64,000 nt of DNA, from contig NW_024037063.1 in the NCBI RefSeq assembly GCF_015706575.1, positions 16,988,927 through 17,052,926 of the forward strand. The letters run 5' to 3'. Source of the stretch: Patiria miniata (lineage: Eukaryota > Echinodermata > Asteroidea > Valvatida > Asterinidae). The stretch's first letter is position 1, and each line of letters begins with the position of its first letter. Below, piece by piece: positions 23,831 through 36,815 of this stretch. The translations under genes were made by a program, and so were the position numbers. The notes beneath the pieces are model-generated. The model was given only the letters and a program-made list of their open reading frames with translations, did no database searches and had not been told where the DNA came from.

Positions 23831-25560
23831 GCCCCCCTCTCAAACGCACGGGGTGTGACACTTAAGAATGACGGTTTGGAAGGTTGGACACCCCCACCTA
23901 CTCGCTGCCACCATCAAACCTTTTGTGCACGATATTCTTATTAAACCTCACTGGGCTCTCGGACTAAAACGGGTTATAAACCTCAAACTTTAACTGCCGT
24001 TTTCTCCGTTTTCTACTTTTCGAAAAAGGAAAAAGGAAAGTTTTTAACAATAGAAAAGTCTAATTTTTGACAGAACAGGTCGCTAAGACTTTGCAACATT
24101 ATTAACCAATAATAAGGAAAAGGGGTCCGATTTTCATAGGAGTCGGATTTTCATATGACACCGTCATTCATTCCCTTGTTTACGGAATACATTATCAAAA
24201 TAGCGCCCTCTTCCGCCCTTCTATACTCAAACCCCGCACACATTCTGCTTAATCTACTTCCTGAAACCAAACCGCCTGCACTTTGCACTTAGCAATTTTT
24301 GAGAGTGTCTGCCACTCAAACACACTAACAACAGCATTCTCTCTAATAGCCTTTCAACGCACATATATCGCATCTAACTACAAAAAAAACCCCTTTATCT
24401 GTACGTGGCCCTGCATTCTACAGTTGCTCCGGAACCATTGACATTATATCATGGACAATTTTTGGGTGGAAAATCTAAGTTTTTACTTACCGACGAACGA
24501 ATACACGGGTCATACTTCATGCGTGTTTACCTACGTTGCGCGTGCGCTGATCTCTTCGCCTGATATCTCAGCAGGTCAACTCTACATTCGACTCGACCAT
24601 TTGGGATGGAGGGGGAATTGTATGCTTTGCATCGTGCAACAATGCACGTCATTATTTTTGGCGCGCTGAATACGCTGCGCTGCATCGTTATTACAAGTTG
24701 TCAATTCTGGTGGACTGTTTCTAAATTTGACAAAAATGGGATGAAAAGATCTATCAGTAAATATTGATTGTATAGGCATATTTGCCTGTAGCTTTACCGA
24801 GATACAAAAGGAATAGTCTGTGTACAGCTGTAGGCCTATGCATTTGAGAAATTCGCAAGCAGTAAAATCATTCATATACATGTACACAATGGGGTTTGAT
24901 CTTTAATAAACGTTAACATGTTTAATCTACTACCATTAATAAGTTCTAAAGTAGGCCACTAGTGTGGCTCGGATATTGCTGTACTACATAGTAGTGGGGC
25001 TAACAAAAATACTGCCGGTCTCCCGATAGAAGACACAAAAGGATGCAATACCAGAATACAACTCCAGGCCAATTTATTCCAAAGCTCTCAGAATTTTCAA
25101 GTTGTTCAACAACGTGTGTTTTCTGGTATTTCAACTGGTAGGATACACACGGCTTCAAATCCGATTATACACCTTTGGCATCAGACAATGGAATGCAAAG
25201 TGATTTAAAGTTTCAATAACAAATGGAGCAAGTCCTACTTTGTTGTGATGTACCATGATCGTCAGTGTCGAGAAAATATTAATGAAACTCCCCAGCAAGT
25301 CGAAAACTTAAACTTATAATCAAAGGGTACTGGATCCGCAAAGTATCAACAATAAAAGTGTTAAGAAATTCAAACAAACTGTGCTTTTGTTTATAAATAA
25401 ATTAAAACTTGCGTTTCGGCGTCAAGTCAACGTTTTGCTATTTCTTTTATTTATTCTTCTGCTACTTTTGTCCAGTCACAAGTCAGATCACCGATAACCA
25501 AAAATGTAACTTTTAATCAGCCAATCCGCTACAAGCTTCCATACCCGGTTCGGCATGTAA
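23831..25560. other. Intergenic, no gene recognised
   Basis: A half-end TTTTTGACAGAACAGGTCGC at 24064-24083 matches the terminal repeat of the MITE at 61250-61681. Nothing else is assignable. Confidence 0.4.
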
Positions 25561-25639
25561 TGTCGCAGACGGTACGAGGCGTATTACTCGATTATCGTGT
25601 GCGCCGCTAGCCAGTCAACACTGTACTGGTCAAGCAGTT

Positions 25640-25835
25640 TTGCCCCAAAATAGTCGGGGCCTTCGTCTGACCACGGTTTACAATTTCTCTAACGTCGAGG
25701 TTTACTTTTTAAATGCCGCAGTTCACTTTTTTGCGGTATTTGGAAATCATGATGACCACGACTGAAATGCGTCCGCTTTTTAGAACACCATAATACGTGT
25801 ACGTGACCAAAATGCGCGCTCTGTAGATCTTTTGG
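25640..25835. repeat. Dispersed repeat shared with 42010-42180
   Basis: GACCACGGTTTACAATTTCT, AACGTCG, AAATGCCGCA and TACGTGACCAAAATGCGCG occur here in the same order as inside the hAT-like MITE at 41855-42333. This is a diverged relative of that element's interior. Confidence 0.65.
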
Positions 25836-25930
25836 CATCCTGATGAGAAATAATGATAAAAAGCTAGCATATAAAAAAAGTATCATAGCTTGCACTCATC
25901 GCGTGCAAAATGTTTCTCGCTCCGTCATTA

Positions 25931-26294
25931 GGCCAAAAAAAAAAGTCTCCGGTTTCTGGTATGCGCGCGCGTCGCCGTAGCCATGCGCGTCGGCAAAATG
26001 AAAAAGTTTTTTTTCAATGAAAGATGATGTCTCAAACCGCCAAACTCACTGGTTTGACTGGAATCCTGCTGCTGCACAATTTTAACGTGTTTTTAGATTG
26101 GGTTATGGTCGAGAATAAGCTTAATGTGACCTCTCTGGACTCCCATATATTTGCACTAAGTTTAGTCGGGCTCCATTTGCAGTCATCAGCCGACATTTGA
26201 AGCAAAAAAATCAGGTAAAAAAAAATAAAAGCCGCGTCGCCGCACCACTTTTTGGGCAAGCTCCATACCAGAAACCGGAGACTTTTTTTTGGCC
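25931..26294. mobile_element. MITE, Harbinger-like (TTA target duplication)
   Basis: The terminal inverted repeats begin GGCCAAAAAAAAAAGTCTCC and continue GGTTTCTGGTATG; the right end is the near-exact inverse. TTA flanks both ends (25928-25930, 26295-26297). A three-base TTA duplication is typical of PIF/Harbinger elements. The inside is non-coding. Confidence 0.8.
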
Positions 26295-26297
26295 TTA

Positions 26298-28860
26298 TGG
26301 GGCGCTGTTTTTCATATGTTTCTTATGGAAACAAAATTAGTTTGGCGAACAATGCTCTACAACTTCCATTTTGGTCTTGTTTAACACTTTTATATTAAGC
26401 AATAACTTCCATGCGTTCAGGTTTGTTCCTGTTTAACACTTTAATTATTAAGCAATAAAGTAGGAATTCTTCTGTACAGGTGTCGTTTAGAACTAGAGGA
26501 GTTACATTGGGCTCTAAAATCCGATAAATACGTCCTGGCCGCGAGTTAATAAGTCGCGGCCGCGAGTTACACATTATGATAGCGAGGCCAGCTACCATGA
26601 AAGAGAAACGAACCGCCTATATAGAAACAGGTACCTGGCCCCAACGGGCTTCAGTGAAAATTGTCATGCTTTACGCCAATTCCTGTGTATTTTTGTTTTA
26701 ATGACATGTCCATGATAATAACTTGCGCAACTGTGGTGCCAGTGGAGGTACGCCATGATGGATGTTTGACTATATAAGCAATGGACCTCAAACATAGGAC
26801 AATGGTAGCAAAGTTGTTTATGCTTACCCGGAATTGTAGGCACTTTTCCAGTCGATGTTTTAATAGGGGCAAATCCTTTTACCTTTTCCCTAAACATTTT
26901 TTTTCATTTTAAAGTTTTATTGACGTCACTACAGCATTCTGTACTTAACAAAAACTAGGTTCATTTTGCGGCTACAGGGACGAAATGTTGTAAAAGGACG
27001 AAACAGGTTTTCGAGTCATTGCGTTTTAATGGTGATATTCTTTGAACGGATGAGCAATTTCAGATTCTTTTGTTCCATCTAAAATGTATTTTCTAAAATT
27101 GACTTTTTAGTCATTATTGTTTTAGGTGTTACATACTTTTTATCAATTCTGAACTTTTTTTTTAGGGGTGCGGGTTCCGCTGTTTTTACATACTCTGTAT
27201 TTTTTTATGTTGACATAAAATCTCTTAAATGTTATTTAACACCTGATGATTTCATGATGACGTAACGGATTTTTTTCAGGTTCATAGAAGTAAAAAGGGG
27301 ACTTCATGGACATAACAAAAAAGATGTCAAGTTATTAATGGTCTATCTGATTACAAAATACAAAAAAAGATTATTTTGTTTAAGAGTTATAAGTGAAAGA
27401 CGTTGGTAACTTTTTTTTAAAAACTGAAATCGCTTGTAATTTGATATCCGAGTTATTTACATCACTTGGTGTCAGGGCCGATGGTTCAAAGTTGCAAATT
27501 GATACCATAAACCATTGAGGAGAAACCTTGCAGAGAATTACAGTCGAGAAAAATAGAAATAAAATTTCATCACATCCAGAATCCAATTTTTTAGGGCCCT
27601 CAAGCGGGCCCAGGACCCAAGGAAGGGCTCAGGAGACAAGAATTCAACTCTGCCAAAACATACAGAAACAAATATACTGCATGCAAGAAAGTAGCTTAGC
27701 AACAATATTTACAAAACGATATTCCATTGCCATTATTGTGATTTCATATTTTTATTGGCAGCTTGAGGTCTATGGGTCCCATTGCCTATTTGGGTGTTAT
27801 GCCGACAGTTAATCTTTTTTTGTTCGATTATTTTATTGCCCTGTGAAAACCTCAAAATGTCTAAAAAATATATGACTTGATCATGTAGAAGTGGAACAAA
27901 ATGTTTAAGCCTGCAATCCCCTGCATCAACACAATCAACTAGATGACACGGTAAGAAATTATAAATTATATAAACAACAATGTAGGCTGGATATACGGAA
28001 ATACAGTTTTTCACATCGAGTTGTCGACATATGGAACAGTCTGCCAGAGGAAATGGTCCAAGCTCCATCTCTCATTTCTTTTAAAAACAGCCTCAATAAT
28101 GTTGGGAAACATTCCACAGTTGTAAATTCACCCCAATATATTAATTTCTATATTACTTCAACTTCTTTTCTCTTTTACTGATTCTATTCTGCAACCACAT
28201 GCCCTCTTTAAGTTAAGATTAGATTTATTTGACCAAGATGTGATGGGTCATATACCTATAGGCTTCAATTCGACCCTAAATTACAAGCAAGATTACAGGC
28301 AAGAAAACAACTTCAAGGACAAACCCATAATTAGTGCGTGTGACTGCGAAGTCTCACTTTATTCTTCTTCTTTACTGTTTTTATGAGCACAATTGTACAT
28401 GTCCAATAATCAAAAGGTTGGTGTTTTTGCGCACAAAGGCTGTGCGTAGTTTGGAGTCATTTTATCAAGATCTCTTTGTCGATGTCGGGAGGTTACTAAG
28501 TGCACATGAAATCAATGGACTTTAACCACAACTGCAATACACGTATTACATTACATGTACGTTTTTGACTTGCAAACTGGGCCCATCCGTTGGCCACAAA
28601 TGATGTCAACTAATGACGTCAACTAATGACGGGTACAAAACAAAAACACCATATATACATGTAGATGACGTCTTTCCATTTTTGTTGGGCTTCTGTTTTG
28701 TAGAGTACGTAGTACACGTACATGCACTTAGTATGCGCCTAAAAAAAGGAAAACGCATTGTGCAGTCCACGTAAACGTTATGCAGTGTACTACTTTATAC
28801 ATCAAATATCAACCCAAAATGTACATTCCGGTGGTATACATAATACATCATCATTGAACC
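26298..28860. other. Intergenic, nothing recognised
   Basis: AT-rich sequence without supported exons. Short open frames lack family features. A direct repeat 'gatgacgtcaactaatgacg' is visible near 28600-28635. Confidence 0.4.
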
Positions 28861-28894
28861 CTTTCAACATGTTCAAAGGGAACATACATTTGCA

Positions 28895-29250
28895 GACTTC
28901 GAGAAACATTGCTACAGTATCAAATTATTATAAAATACCTTACTGGACAGTTAGTGAATGACAGTCTAAAGCATCCTGTAAAATCATGGCACCTGGTGTG
29001 CTGTCATTTTCCAGAAAAGTGGTATTGGTTTATTATTTCCAACGCTGGTCGGCCGATCAGCGTTTTAAGCTTACAATTTCCCGACGTCTATTCCCGAAGT
29101 ATGTAAATTTCTCCGTTTCATTTTAAGTGGGGTCAGGGAACCAGACTACAGGTATATTATTGTTTTGGGCCCCTGTTTTTTTCCAGCATCTACAAACACA
29201 AAACTTCAAACAAGTCAGTGTAACAATATGTGTTTTAAAATATTAACTCC
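28895..29250. repeat. Dispersed repeat D, copy 1
   Basis: It shares 'gaatgacagt', AAAGCATCCTGTAAAATCAT, GGCACCTGGTGTGCTGTCAT, ACCAGACTACAGG and AGTCAGTGTAACAATAT with 51615-52025 in the same order and orientation. Unclassified. Confidence 0.75.
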
Positions 29251-31540
29251 CAAAGACATCCATTTTACAGCAAAAGCAAATGTTGTATTTTCCCTTTAAG
29301 TACTCCTTGAGAAAAAGTTAAATTAGATGGAAAATGGTACCCTTTATTTTGAGAATTTGAGGAACCCCCAGCCCCCGCAAAAGTTAAATTATATGAACCA
29401 GTTAGTTTTGTTAGTTCTACATTTATGCACGAATTTAGGTTACACAACTATTATTAGGAATTTTGTCCATAAAATAACCAGATGGGGTACTGACAATTAG
29501 TTCGAGGTGTGTATTCTTCAACTTAGTTCTGACCGAAAGTTAGCAAACAAAATAATGTTTGAAATTTATACAAAAGTAGGACAAAATTTTCATACAAACT
29601 TGTATCATTTCACTTGTGCATAGTGAAGATTTTTTTTTTTGCATAAGTACACATCCAATAAAGCAACACAAAACTGTGTGCATAACATATCAGTCAGTGT
29701 TTTAAGAAGTTTTTATTTAAAGCATTAATGTTACAGTTCAAAAAAGTACAGCACTCTATCAACTTTGCAAATTCAGTATGGAATGCCTACATGTACATTC
29801 AATTTAATCATTTTCATTTCAATTTTCAGTATTTACATGGGCACCTAAGATGGCAGTTGGAAATATAATTGGACAATAATACCTTATTTGAATTACAAAT
29901 TAGAAGACAGGCCACGAGAGTCCAAGTTCTTGTTACTTCATCAGATGGCAGTGAGAAAACTCATATTTGTATTTCTTTGATTGTGACCGCAATTCAATAT
30001 AGGTTTTCCCGGACAATTTTGGAAAATGTGTACATGAATTTGTAAAAGCGTTCGTTTTCGTGCGAAATAAAATGAACGTTCAAAATCCCTGTTTCTATTT
30101 AACAAATGATAATTCTATTTCCATGAAGGTGCATTCAGTCGTAACAAATCAGCGTACGATTTCCCGAATGTGCACTGAATTTAGTATAATTGACATTTTA
30201 TTTTAGCGCGAAATCGAAGGCACATCCGCAATCCTGTATTCCTTTTAATTTATCATCAATCTATTTTGCTAAATGTGCAGCCGATTTCCTGCGCAGTGTT
30301 GCTTAACGTATGCCTGGTTAAGCATTGGAATTCATTTATGTGTTAACAAAAGTATCTGAAGAATGTTTGATTGAATTTTTGATAATTCATGATGATTGTA
30401 CTAAACCAAGTGGTGTAGCTTTTGGAACATACCGGCTATTGTAATAAATCCTTCATAAAATTCAAAGCTGAAGACAATTGTCCTTTTTTGCTCAGCATTT
30501 GCCACAATCGCATCATAATTTATAACCAAGCAATCGAACTGATAGAATGAGAGAGAACTTTAAGAAATACAGAAAGACATTAAAATACAATTAAGACAAA
30601 GAACCACCAATAAAAGGTTCCCAGATATCCCCTGTGACATGACACGTGATGTTTCCCTTTACCGTCCCAATAATATGCCTACAAGATCATTTTGATTGAT
30701 TTTATTTGGGTAAGATTTATACCTTTTTAACATTTCATTTGCCTATTCCAAATAGGCCTTTGTGTATATAAGATGAAACACATTAATGATTAATTAGGCC
30801 AACAATACATTTATTAATTAATGAATCAATTAAAGCTGTATCATGATTTGTATAGACCTGTATATTTTTAAATAAATTGAATGCAGAATATGCGAATTTA
30901 AATTGTAACAAATGAAAACGAATGTTCAATTCAGCCTGTGTCACAATAAAACATTGATGTTCTGCGAATTGGATTGCACGAATAATTTATTCGTTATAAT
31001 CGCAACACATCCGTCAAACCGAAAGCCTAATCACGTTTTCGCAATCCTTTAAATGAAACGTTATGCACATTCATTTATTTGCATGATGCAAAATGAATTC
31101 GAATGCTAGTTATTGCGAAAATGAAACCAGGATATAGGCTGTTCTCAAAATCAGCGCCAAATTGAATTTATGTTTTACAAATTCAAATGCATATTTTCCA
31201 AAATTGTCCGGGAAAACCTATAGTCTGACAGGATGTTACATGTAGTACTACATTGTAAGTGGAAGTGCATAGTTATGTAGGTGTTGTTTGATTACAATGT
31301 ACATTTACATGTACCTGAAAATAACTGGAACCTCACTTTGTCTGCAATTGAAGAGTTTGTGTCCAAAATGTGATAAATGCCATTTTGGTACATGTACAAT
31401 GTACATGTACCTTCTACATGTAGAATCTCGCCCTCTCCCACCGGTACATGCGCATGTACATGTAGTTGCACAAAGTCAGTTCGACTGCTTTGTTACATGT
31501 ATATACATGTACATGTATAAGATTTGAGGCTTTGCATGGT
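29251..31540. other. Intergenic, nothing recognised
   Basis: The phrase GGTTTTCCCGGACAATTTTG (30003-30022) returns inverted at 31198-31217. This hints at the two ends of a roughly 1.2-kb inverted-repeat element spanning 30000-31220. Confidence 0.45.
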
Positions 31541-31549
31541 GGAGTATCG

Positions 31550-31881
31550 GTATCGTTTCGGTTTGCTGTAACACCATGTGGTAATAACTACTGCTTAGAA
31601 GATATTTAGTTCTGAAAAGAACTTGTTCTGCTTATTATCAACTTTCGATAAGTAGTTTTTGTTCTGATAAGAGCAGTCCTGCTTTAAATTCTAAGAGAAC
31701 TTGTCTTTGGTCTCAACGTTTCAACTAGCCTGCTCTAGTCATCGTCAGGGGACTGTTTTTATCAGAACAAAAACTACTTAGCGAAAGTTGATAACAAGCA
31801 GGACAAGTTCTTTTCAGAACTAAATACATTCTAATCAGTAGTTATTACCACCTGGTGTTACCGCAAACCGAAACGCTATAT
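31550..31881. mobile_element. Foldback element of about 330 bp
   Basis: The arms carry CGTTTCGGTTTGC, GTAATAACTACTG, GTTCTGAAAAGAACTTGT and TTTTTGTTCTGATAA in inverted order around a spacer containing TCAACGTTTCAACTAGCC and GACTAGAGC-type words. Non-coding. Confidence 0.8.
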
Positions 31882-32675
31882 ACATGTAGTTAACAAAATT
31901 TAAGAGTCCACTCTTGCAAAAACTCTACTTGAGAAAAAGCAGCTATATTTTGTACAAGCAACGTGTGTTCTATAAGTTTTATATAATCACAACTATGCAA
32001 CTTTTGCACTTTTTTACATGAATATATCACGTTTTGGAAACTCTTCAATTCTTTCACCAAGTGCAAGGGGCAGGAATGTTATATTCACACTCACAAAAGT
32101 CACCACTTAACTTTAATACAAAACATACTTTTCCCTGTGTACATTTCCCTGATTGTATTAGTTTTTAAATAAACAAAAAAGTAACTTTAAAATTCTTGAT
32201 TTTCTTTTTCATGGCAGGAAGCACAGCCTGTAAACATGGTAAAATATTCTTTACGGTAACAAATTGCAAAAATAATAATCATAACGATTTGAAAATTTAC
32301 AAAATGTTGACATACATGTATCAGCCCTTCGTTCTGAATGAAGAAAAGCACTATAAAACTCAACTTGTGTTCCTTGATTTTTACTTTTCCAATAATAACT
32401 GAATCATACTGTTTCAAAACACACACAAGATTATGCAAGGCACTGCAGTCAACATTCTCGGTGGAAAATCAACGTGATTTTGAAACTGCTTCGTTACATC
32501 GAACTTTCCAATTCACTTATGTGCATAGAGTCTCTTTGTGAGGCTAGCCAAGGTTTCATATGAAAATATGTACATATATCAGTGCTGGGAATAACAAATT
32601 TACACTATATTACATGAGAGCCGAGTGTTACAAGTTACACCTATCAAGTACATGTATTAATCAACTTAAAAGAAA

Positions 32676-32749
32676 TGCCTGGAGCGGGGCTTGAACCTGC
32701 GACCTCCGGATTGCCGTTCCGGTGCTCTTACCAACTGAGCTATCCCGCC
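32676..32749 (-). pseudogene. tRNA-like sequence, decayed (tRNA pseudogene or SINE head)
   Basis: The minus strand has TAGCTCAGTTGGTAAGAGCA (D arm, box A), an anticodon stem CCGGA/TCCGG with loop ACGGCAA (GGC in the anticodon position) and a box-B-like GGTTCAAGCCC. Position 33 is C rather than T, two acceptor-stem pairs and one T-stem pair fail, and no intron is seen. It is therefore unlikely to be a working tRNA. Confidence 0.7.
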
Positions 32750-32920
32750 CTCGGTTCCCCAATTAGTCAATCTCTTTGTTCAAGGGGGGCTAATCAGACT
32801 CAGAAGCCAAGTTTGTTAAATCAAGTTTGTTTATGATGTGCATTGATTTCATCCGCCTTTTGAACAATAGACAGGCTAGACCTAGCTTTGTGACGTCACA
32901 TTTACATGTACAGTGACATT

Positions 32921-33303
32921 AAAGGGGCACTGCGTCCTGAAATCTACAAAATTTTTATGTGTTGGATTATTTACTTATCCTATCTGAAACATCTGGTTGA
33001 AAGTTAACCAACCTAATGTCTTACCGTTCCCAAGAAAAGAGGAAAAAAACCCGGTTGTTTACATCGGGCATGATGGAGTACGCGTACAGTTTTTCCTGTC
33101 CTTTCAATGTACGATACACGTTGTGTACATGTATGTCACATAAAATTACACACAGCACACGTCCGAAGAAGGAGTTACATTATGTAGTTGTGTGGATTGT
33201 GGATATTTATATCGTACTTTTAAATGTTATTTCTGATTAACAGCTTTTTGTTCAAAGCGGGTTTTGTAGTCCAATTGGGCTCATTCCAGGACGCAGTTCC
33301 CTC
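32921..33303. mobile_element. MITE-like element
   Basis: The inverted ends read AGGGGCACTGCGTCCTG on the left and the complement of AGAGGGAACTGCGTCCTG on the right. The 380-bp body has a chance open frame only. Confidence 0.65.
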
Positions 33304-34102
33304 TAAGCACATCCATGGAACAACTGCATCTAGGCCTAATATGCATATATACATGTATCACTTTTAGTTCACTCAATTGCAATAATGCCATTCAAAGGTT
33401 AACATAAAAATTTCATGAAAATTCTGTCTATTAGTTTGGTGTGAGATGAGGTACAAATGTAGCACACGAATCATTGAATCATTTCACAAGGTGTTTGGAA
33501 CTAGAAATACATTCACTCTAAGTACACCATGTAGTTATTGTCAGTAGCTATGTGGGATTGTTTGTAGTGAATGGGAGACTTTTGAGACTGTGGTGGCAGC
33601 AAACGCAATGTCCTTTTCTACGTCATTTTGAGCATGCGCACGTTACGTTCAATGTGACGCAAACATTGAAAAGGACCAGTGTGTTTGCTGCCACCACGCA
33701 TCTGAAAAGAATCCCACTGCAAATGAACTTGTATGAATCTACTGAATGGGTAAAATGCAGTGGATAGTTCAAATTGTTGTCTAAGTAAATGAACACCTTA
33801 CAAAACAAATGCAAAAGGGATGTTCTGATGCAAACATGCTACATATTAAATCTTTTTACAATGGCTACTCAAAAATGAATCTTCTGAAATCAAAACTAAC
33901 AATCTAGTCAAAAAAAGAGGGGGGGGGGGATACATCATTGCATGTGTGCAAACAAAAAAACTTTAACTAAATTGGTTAGGAATACTATGTACAAATGTTG
34001 TTATTTCAAAAGTAAAATTGAAAAAAAAAAAAGTCTCTCTGGCAGTGTAATTTTCCTTCCGTTATGCAAGACACCATTTCAAATATTCACTTCAGTTGTT
34101 CA

Positions 34103-34108
34103 TTTATT
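34103..34108 (-). terminator. Polyadenylation signal, CDCA3 gene
   Basis: AATAAA on the minus strand about 88 bases past the CDCA3 stop. It is a reasonable but unproven site. Confidence 0.4.
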
Positions 34109-34195
34109 CAGTAGGTAAGACAATTATGCCGGCGAGACACAGGAAAGATGTACCAGGTCCATCCATGAATGTACATTGAATTTTCTCACTGCTTG

Positions 34196-34449
34196 CTAGA
34201 AGTTCTCCTTGTCAATCATTGGCTCATACTTGCCCACAAGTCGGGTGGGTGTGCCGCTAGCCTGTCTCCGTCGCGATCCCATCTTGTTGTATGTGATGGC
34301 GCTGTCTCCCATTCGTACTTGGACTGTGGGGGCGTCCTTGTCTAGGTTGCGGGTAGATAGTGGGGAGCGAGGCGGTGCAGGCAGAGTACCATTAATCTTG
34401 GCCTTGATAGATTTTGTCAAGCTGGGTCTCCTTGTTTTTTTGGATGGTC
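34196..34449 (-). CDS. CDCA3: CDCA3 last exon with KEN box
   Basis: The acceptor follows a long pyrimidine run (TTTCCAG). Encodes GPSKKTRRPSLTKSIKAKIN, then LPAPPRSPLSTRN and, near the end, PMIDKENF-TAG. The KEN box and SP sites support the CDCA3 call. Confidence 0.85.
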
Positions 34450-36781
34450 CTGGAAAAAAAAAAAATCAATCATTCAATTTTTTTTTAAATCACTTATGAA
34501 ATTTTCAAAGTCTGGGGATACCTTGTGTTAAGCTTACTCATCAAATGTGCTCTCTGCAAATGAGAACTTCAAGTACATAAACATATACTGTTGCAACACG
34601 AGTGCCATTTCATTTGTGTCATCAGCATTGTGTGTTATGTGCTTTACCATGTTTACTGAAGTTCAAGGTGCATTGAGTCATGGAGCAGCTCAGGCAGAAC
34701 TATCTTACAGTAATTTACAGTGCTAAGATTATTTAAAGATACAGTCCATCATTTGCAGCTATCCAAGAAGTAACTGACGTAATTATTGTTAAAAACACAT
34801 ACATGGTTGAAAGATAGTAAGCGGACTGTGAAATTATTCTTTTTGGCAAGCTGTCATTTTGAAGAAATCAACGAAAGAAGGCCTTTCCAACGGAGCATTA
34901 ATTTCTGTTAGTACATGTAGTTCGTTTTTTTTATTCGGTAAAGCACATGCAAGGGTTGGCGGCTGCTATAATTCGTCGGATCAGTGCGCGACATCACATA
35001 GCTGGAATCGGCCCAGTGAGAACGTGTCTCGGACGCTGAATTCAGGCCCAATTCAAAACATGATTCAGCAACGTTTGATTTGAAATCGAGATCCTAGAAT
35101 GCTGTTTTTCTCGGAATATACAGCTGAAGCTGAGCTGAAACTTTATCAGGTTAGTTGTTCAGCACCCTTCATTAGATTTTGAGCATATTTGTTGCTTCAA
35201 ACGAACAAAATGCACAAATTACAAAATGATGGACTGTACCTTTAAGCAGCCAAGATATCTGATACAAGCAACACAAATTGCACCATTTTGGCTGGTTATA
35301 TTTAACATATTTTCCGCAGCATATTTCTGTGAGTTGATACCCCGTACAATTAGCCCTTGTTCATACTCAGCATGTTGAATGCTTCTCATGTATAAAAAAC
35401 ACAATGTCGTGCCATGCCTTGGCAAAGTGCAACATGTTTTACTCGGAAATCAACAGTCCACAAACGGGTGACAGTGCAATCCCGGCCAACCCAACACACA
35501 GACAAACAAACAGACACAGACCTTGTGACAGGTCACGTGATGCATACAAGTCATGCTGGGTCCTCAGCCAAAACACTGGGACCTAGAACAAAGTGACACA
35601 AACACAAGAGACGGTATCAAATGTGCAGGAGTGCTGAAACCCATGGGCATTTGTATGCTACAAACATATGCACCTAGCTTGAGTAACTCCAGCTCCAATG
35701 CTTATCTCATTAGAGCTGGCGGCACAACTACAACTACGTTAGAACTACAATGTAGATCGTACATGTAAGAGTCCCAACATCCCGGACCGTCCATCTCTAC
35801 TGGTACCTTAGGTGGCGTATCTAGTAATTTGGAGGCCGTTTTGAGGTAAATCTTATGTCGTTGTTGGGCAATGTTGGGTTTTTGGGTCAACAACGGAATT
35901 GTGTCGCACGGCGTTTTCTCATGGTTTCTGGAGAATTGCTACCAAAATCATCGAAAAATTTCATATTTTGGTCTTTGTTGTTCTGTTTGAAGTTGATTAT
36001 TAGATTCATGGATGTCTGCTGCACCGTATGAGGTACGGATTATGGAATCTGGTTTGGGATAATCATAGGGAAAATGGACCATTTTTGTAATGCACTGGGG
36101 ATATAGGGTCCGAGATGTCGGGACTCTTACGATCTACATTTTGTACATGTAGTTCTTGTAACGTAGTTGTGCCTCCAGCTCTAACATGTCTAATGTGATC
36201 ATGATGATAAGCATTGGAGCTGGAGTTACTCAAGCTAGTGTGCACCCTGTAATGATGTACATGTACCTTATTAACATGTATACATACCTGAACATGTACA
36301 TGTATGTCATACAACGAAATCCATTTGCTTACATAGTATACAAGTGTAACTTACAGAATGAGACATACATTGTACATGTATTTTGTTACACTGTATGAAC
36401 CACATACATGTATGTACTGGTACGACAGGTGCAAATATAGACAAATCATTCATAAAACCTCAACAAGTGCCTCTATCATAAGGGAAACACCGAAATATGA
36501 AATATGACACTTAGGCCTACATTGTGTGTAATTTGAATTTTCTTCAGGTTAAGATGGGGTTACTTCAGGAAAAGTAAACAATAGGTCATGACCTTGGAGT
36601 CCCGATGCCGCCTTATAATGCATTGACATTGCTACGAAAAGGGAAAGGAAAAGACGTTTAGTCTGTGATAGAATTTGGAGTGGCTGAGGGTTAATGTGTA
36701 TAGATGGAAGTCAGTGTGCGTAACATAAAATGAAGAGCAGTGAATGTTATTTCAACCCTACACCGATAGCCCCTTAGCAGC

Positions 36782-36815
<34 letters not shown>

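Noticed and set aside
31690-31760. Hammerhead-ribozyme-like core (CTGACGA...GAAAC) on the minus strand of the foldback
   Set aside because: The stem between the two boxes pairs only as ACTAG/CTAGT, with unpaired bases left next to both boxes, so the conserved geometry fails. A covariance-model search with the Rfam hammerhead models would settle it.
32676-32749. Functional tRNA gene with anticodon GGC
   Set aside because: C at position 33, two acceptor mismatches and one T-stem mismatch. Better read as a pseudogene or SINE head.
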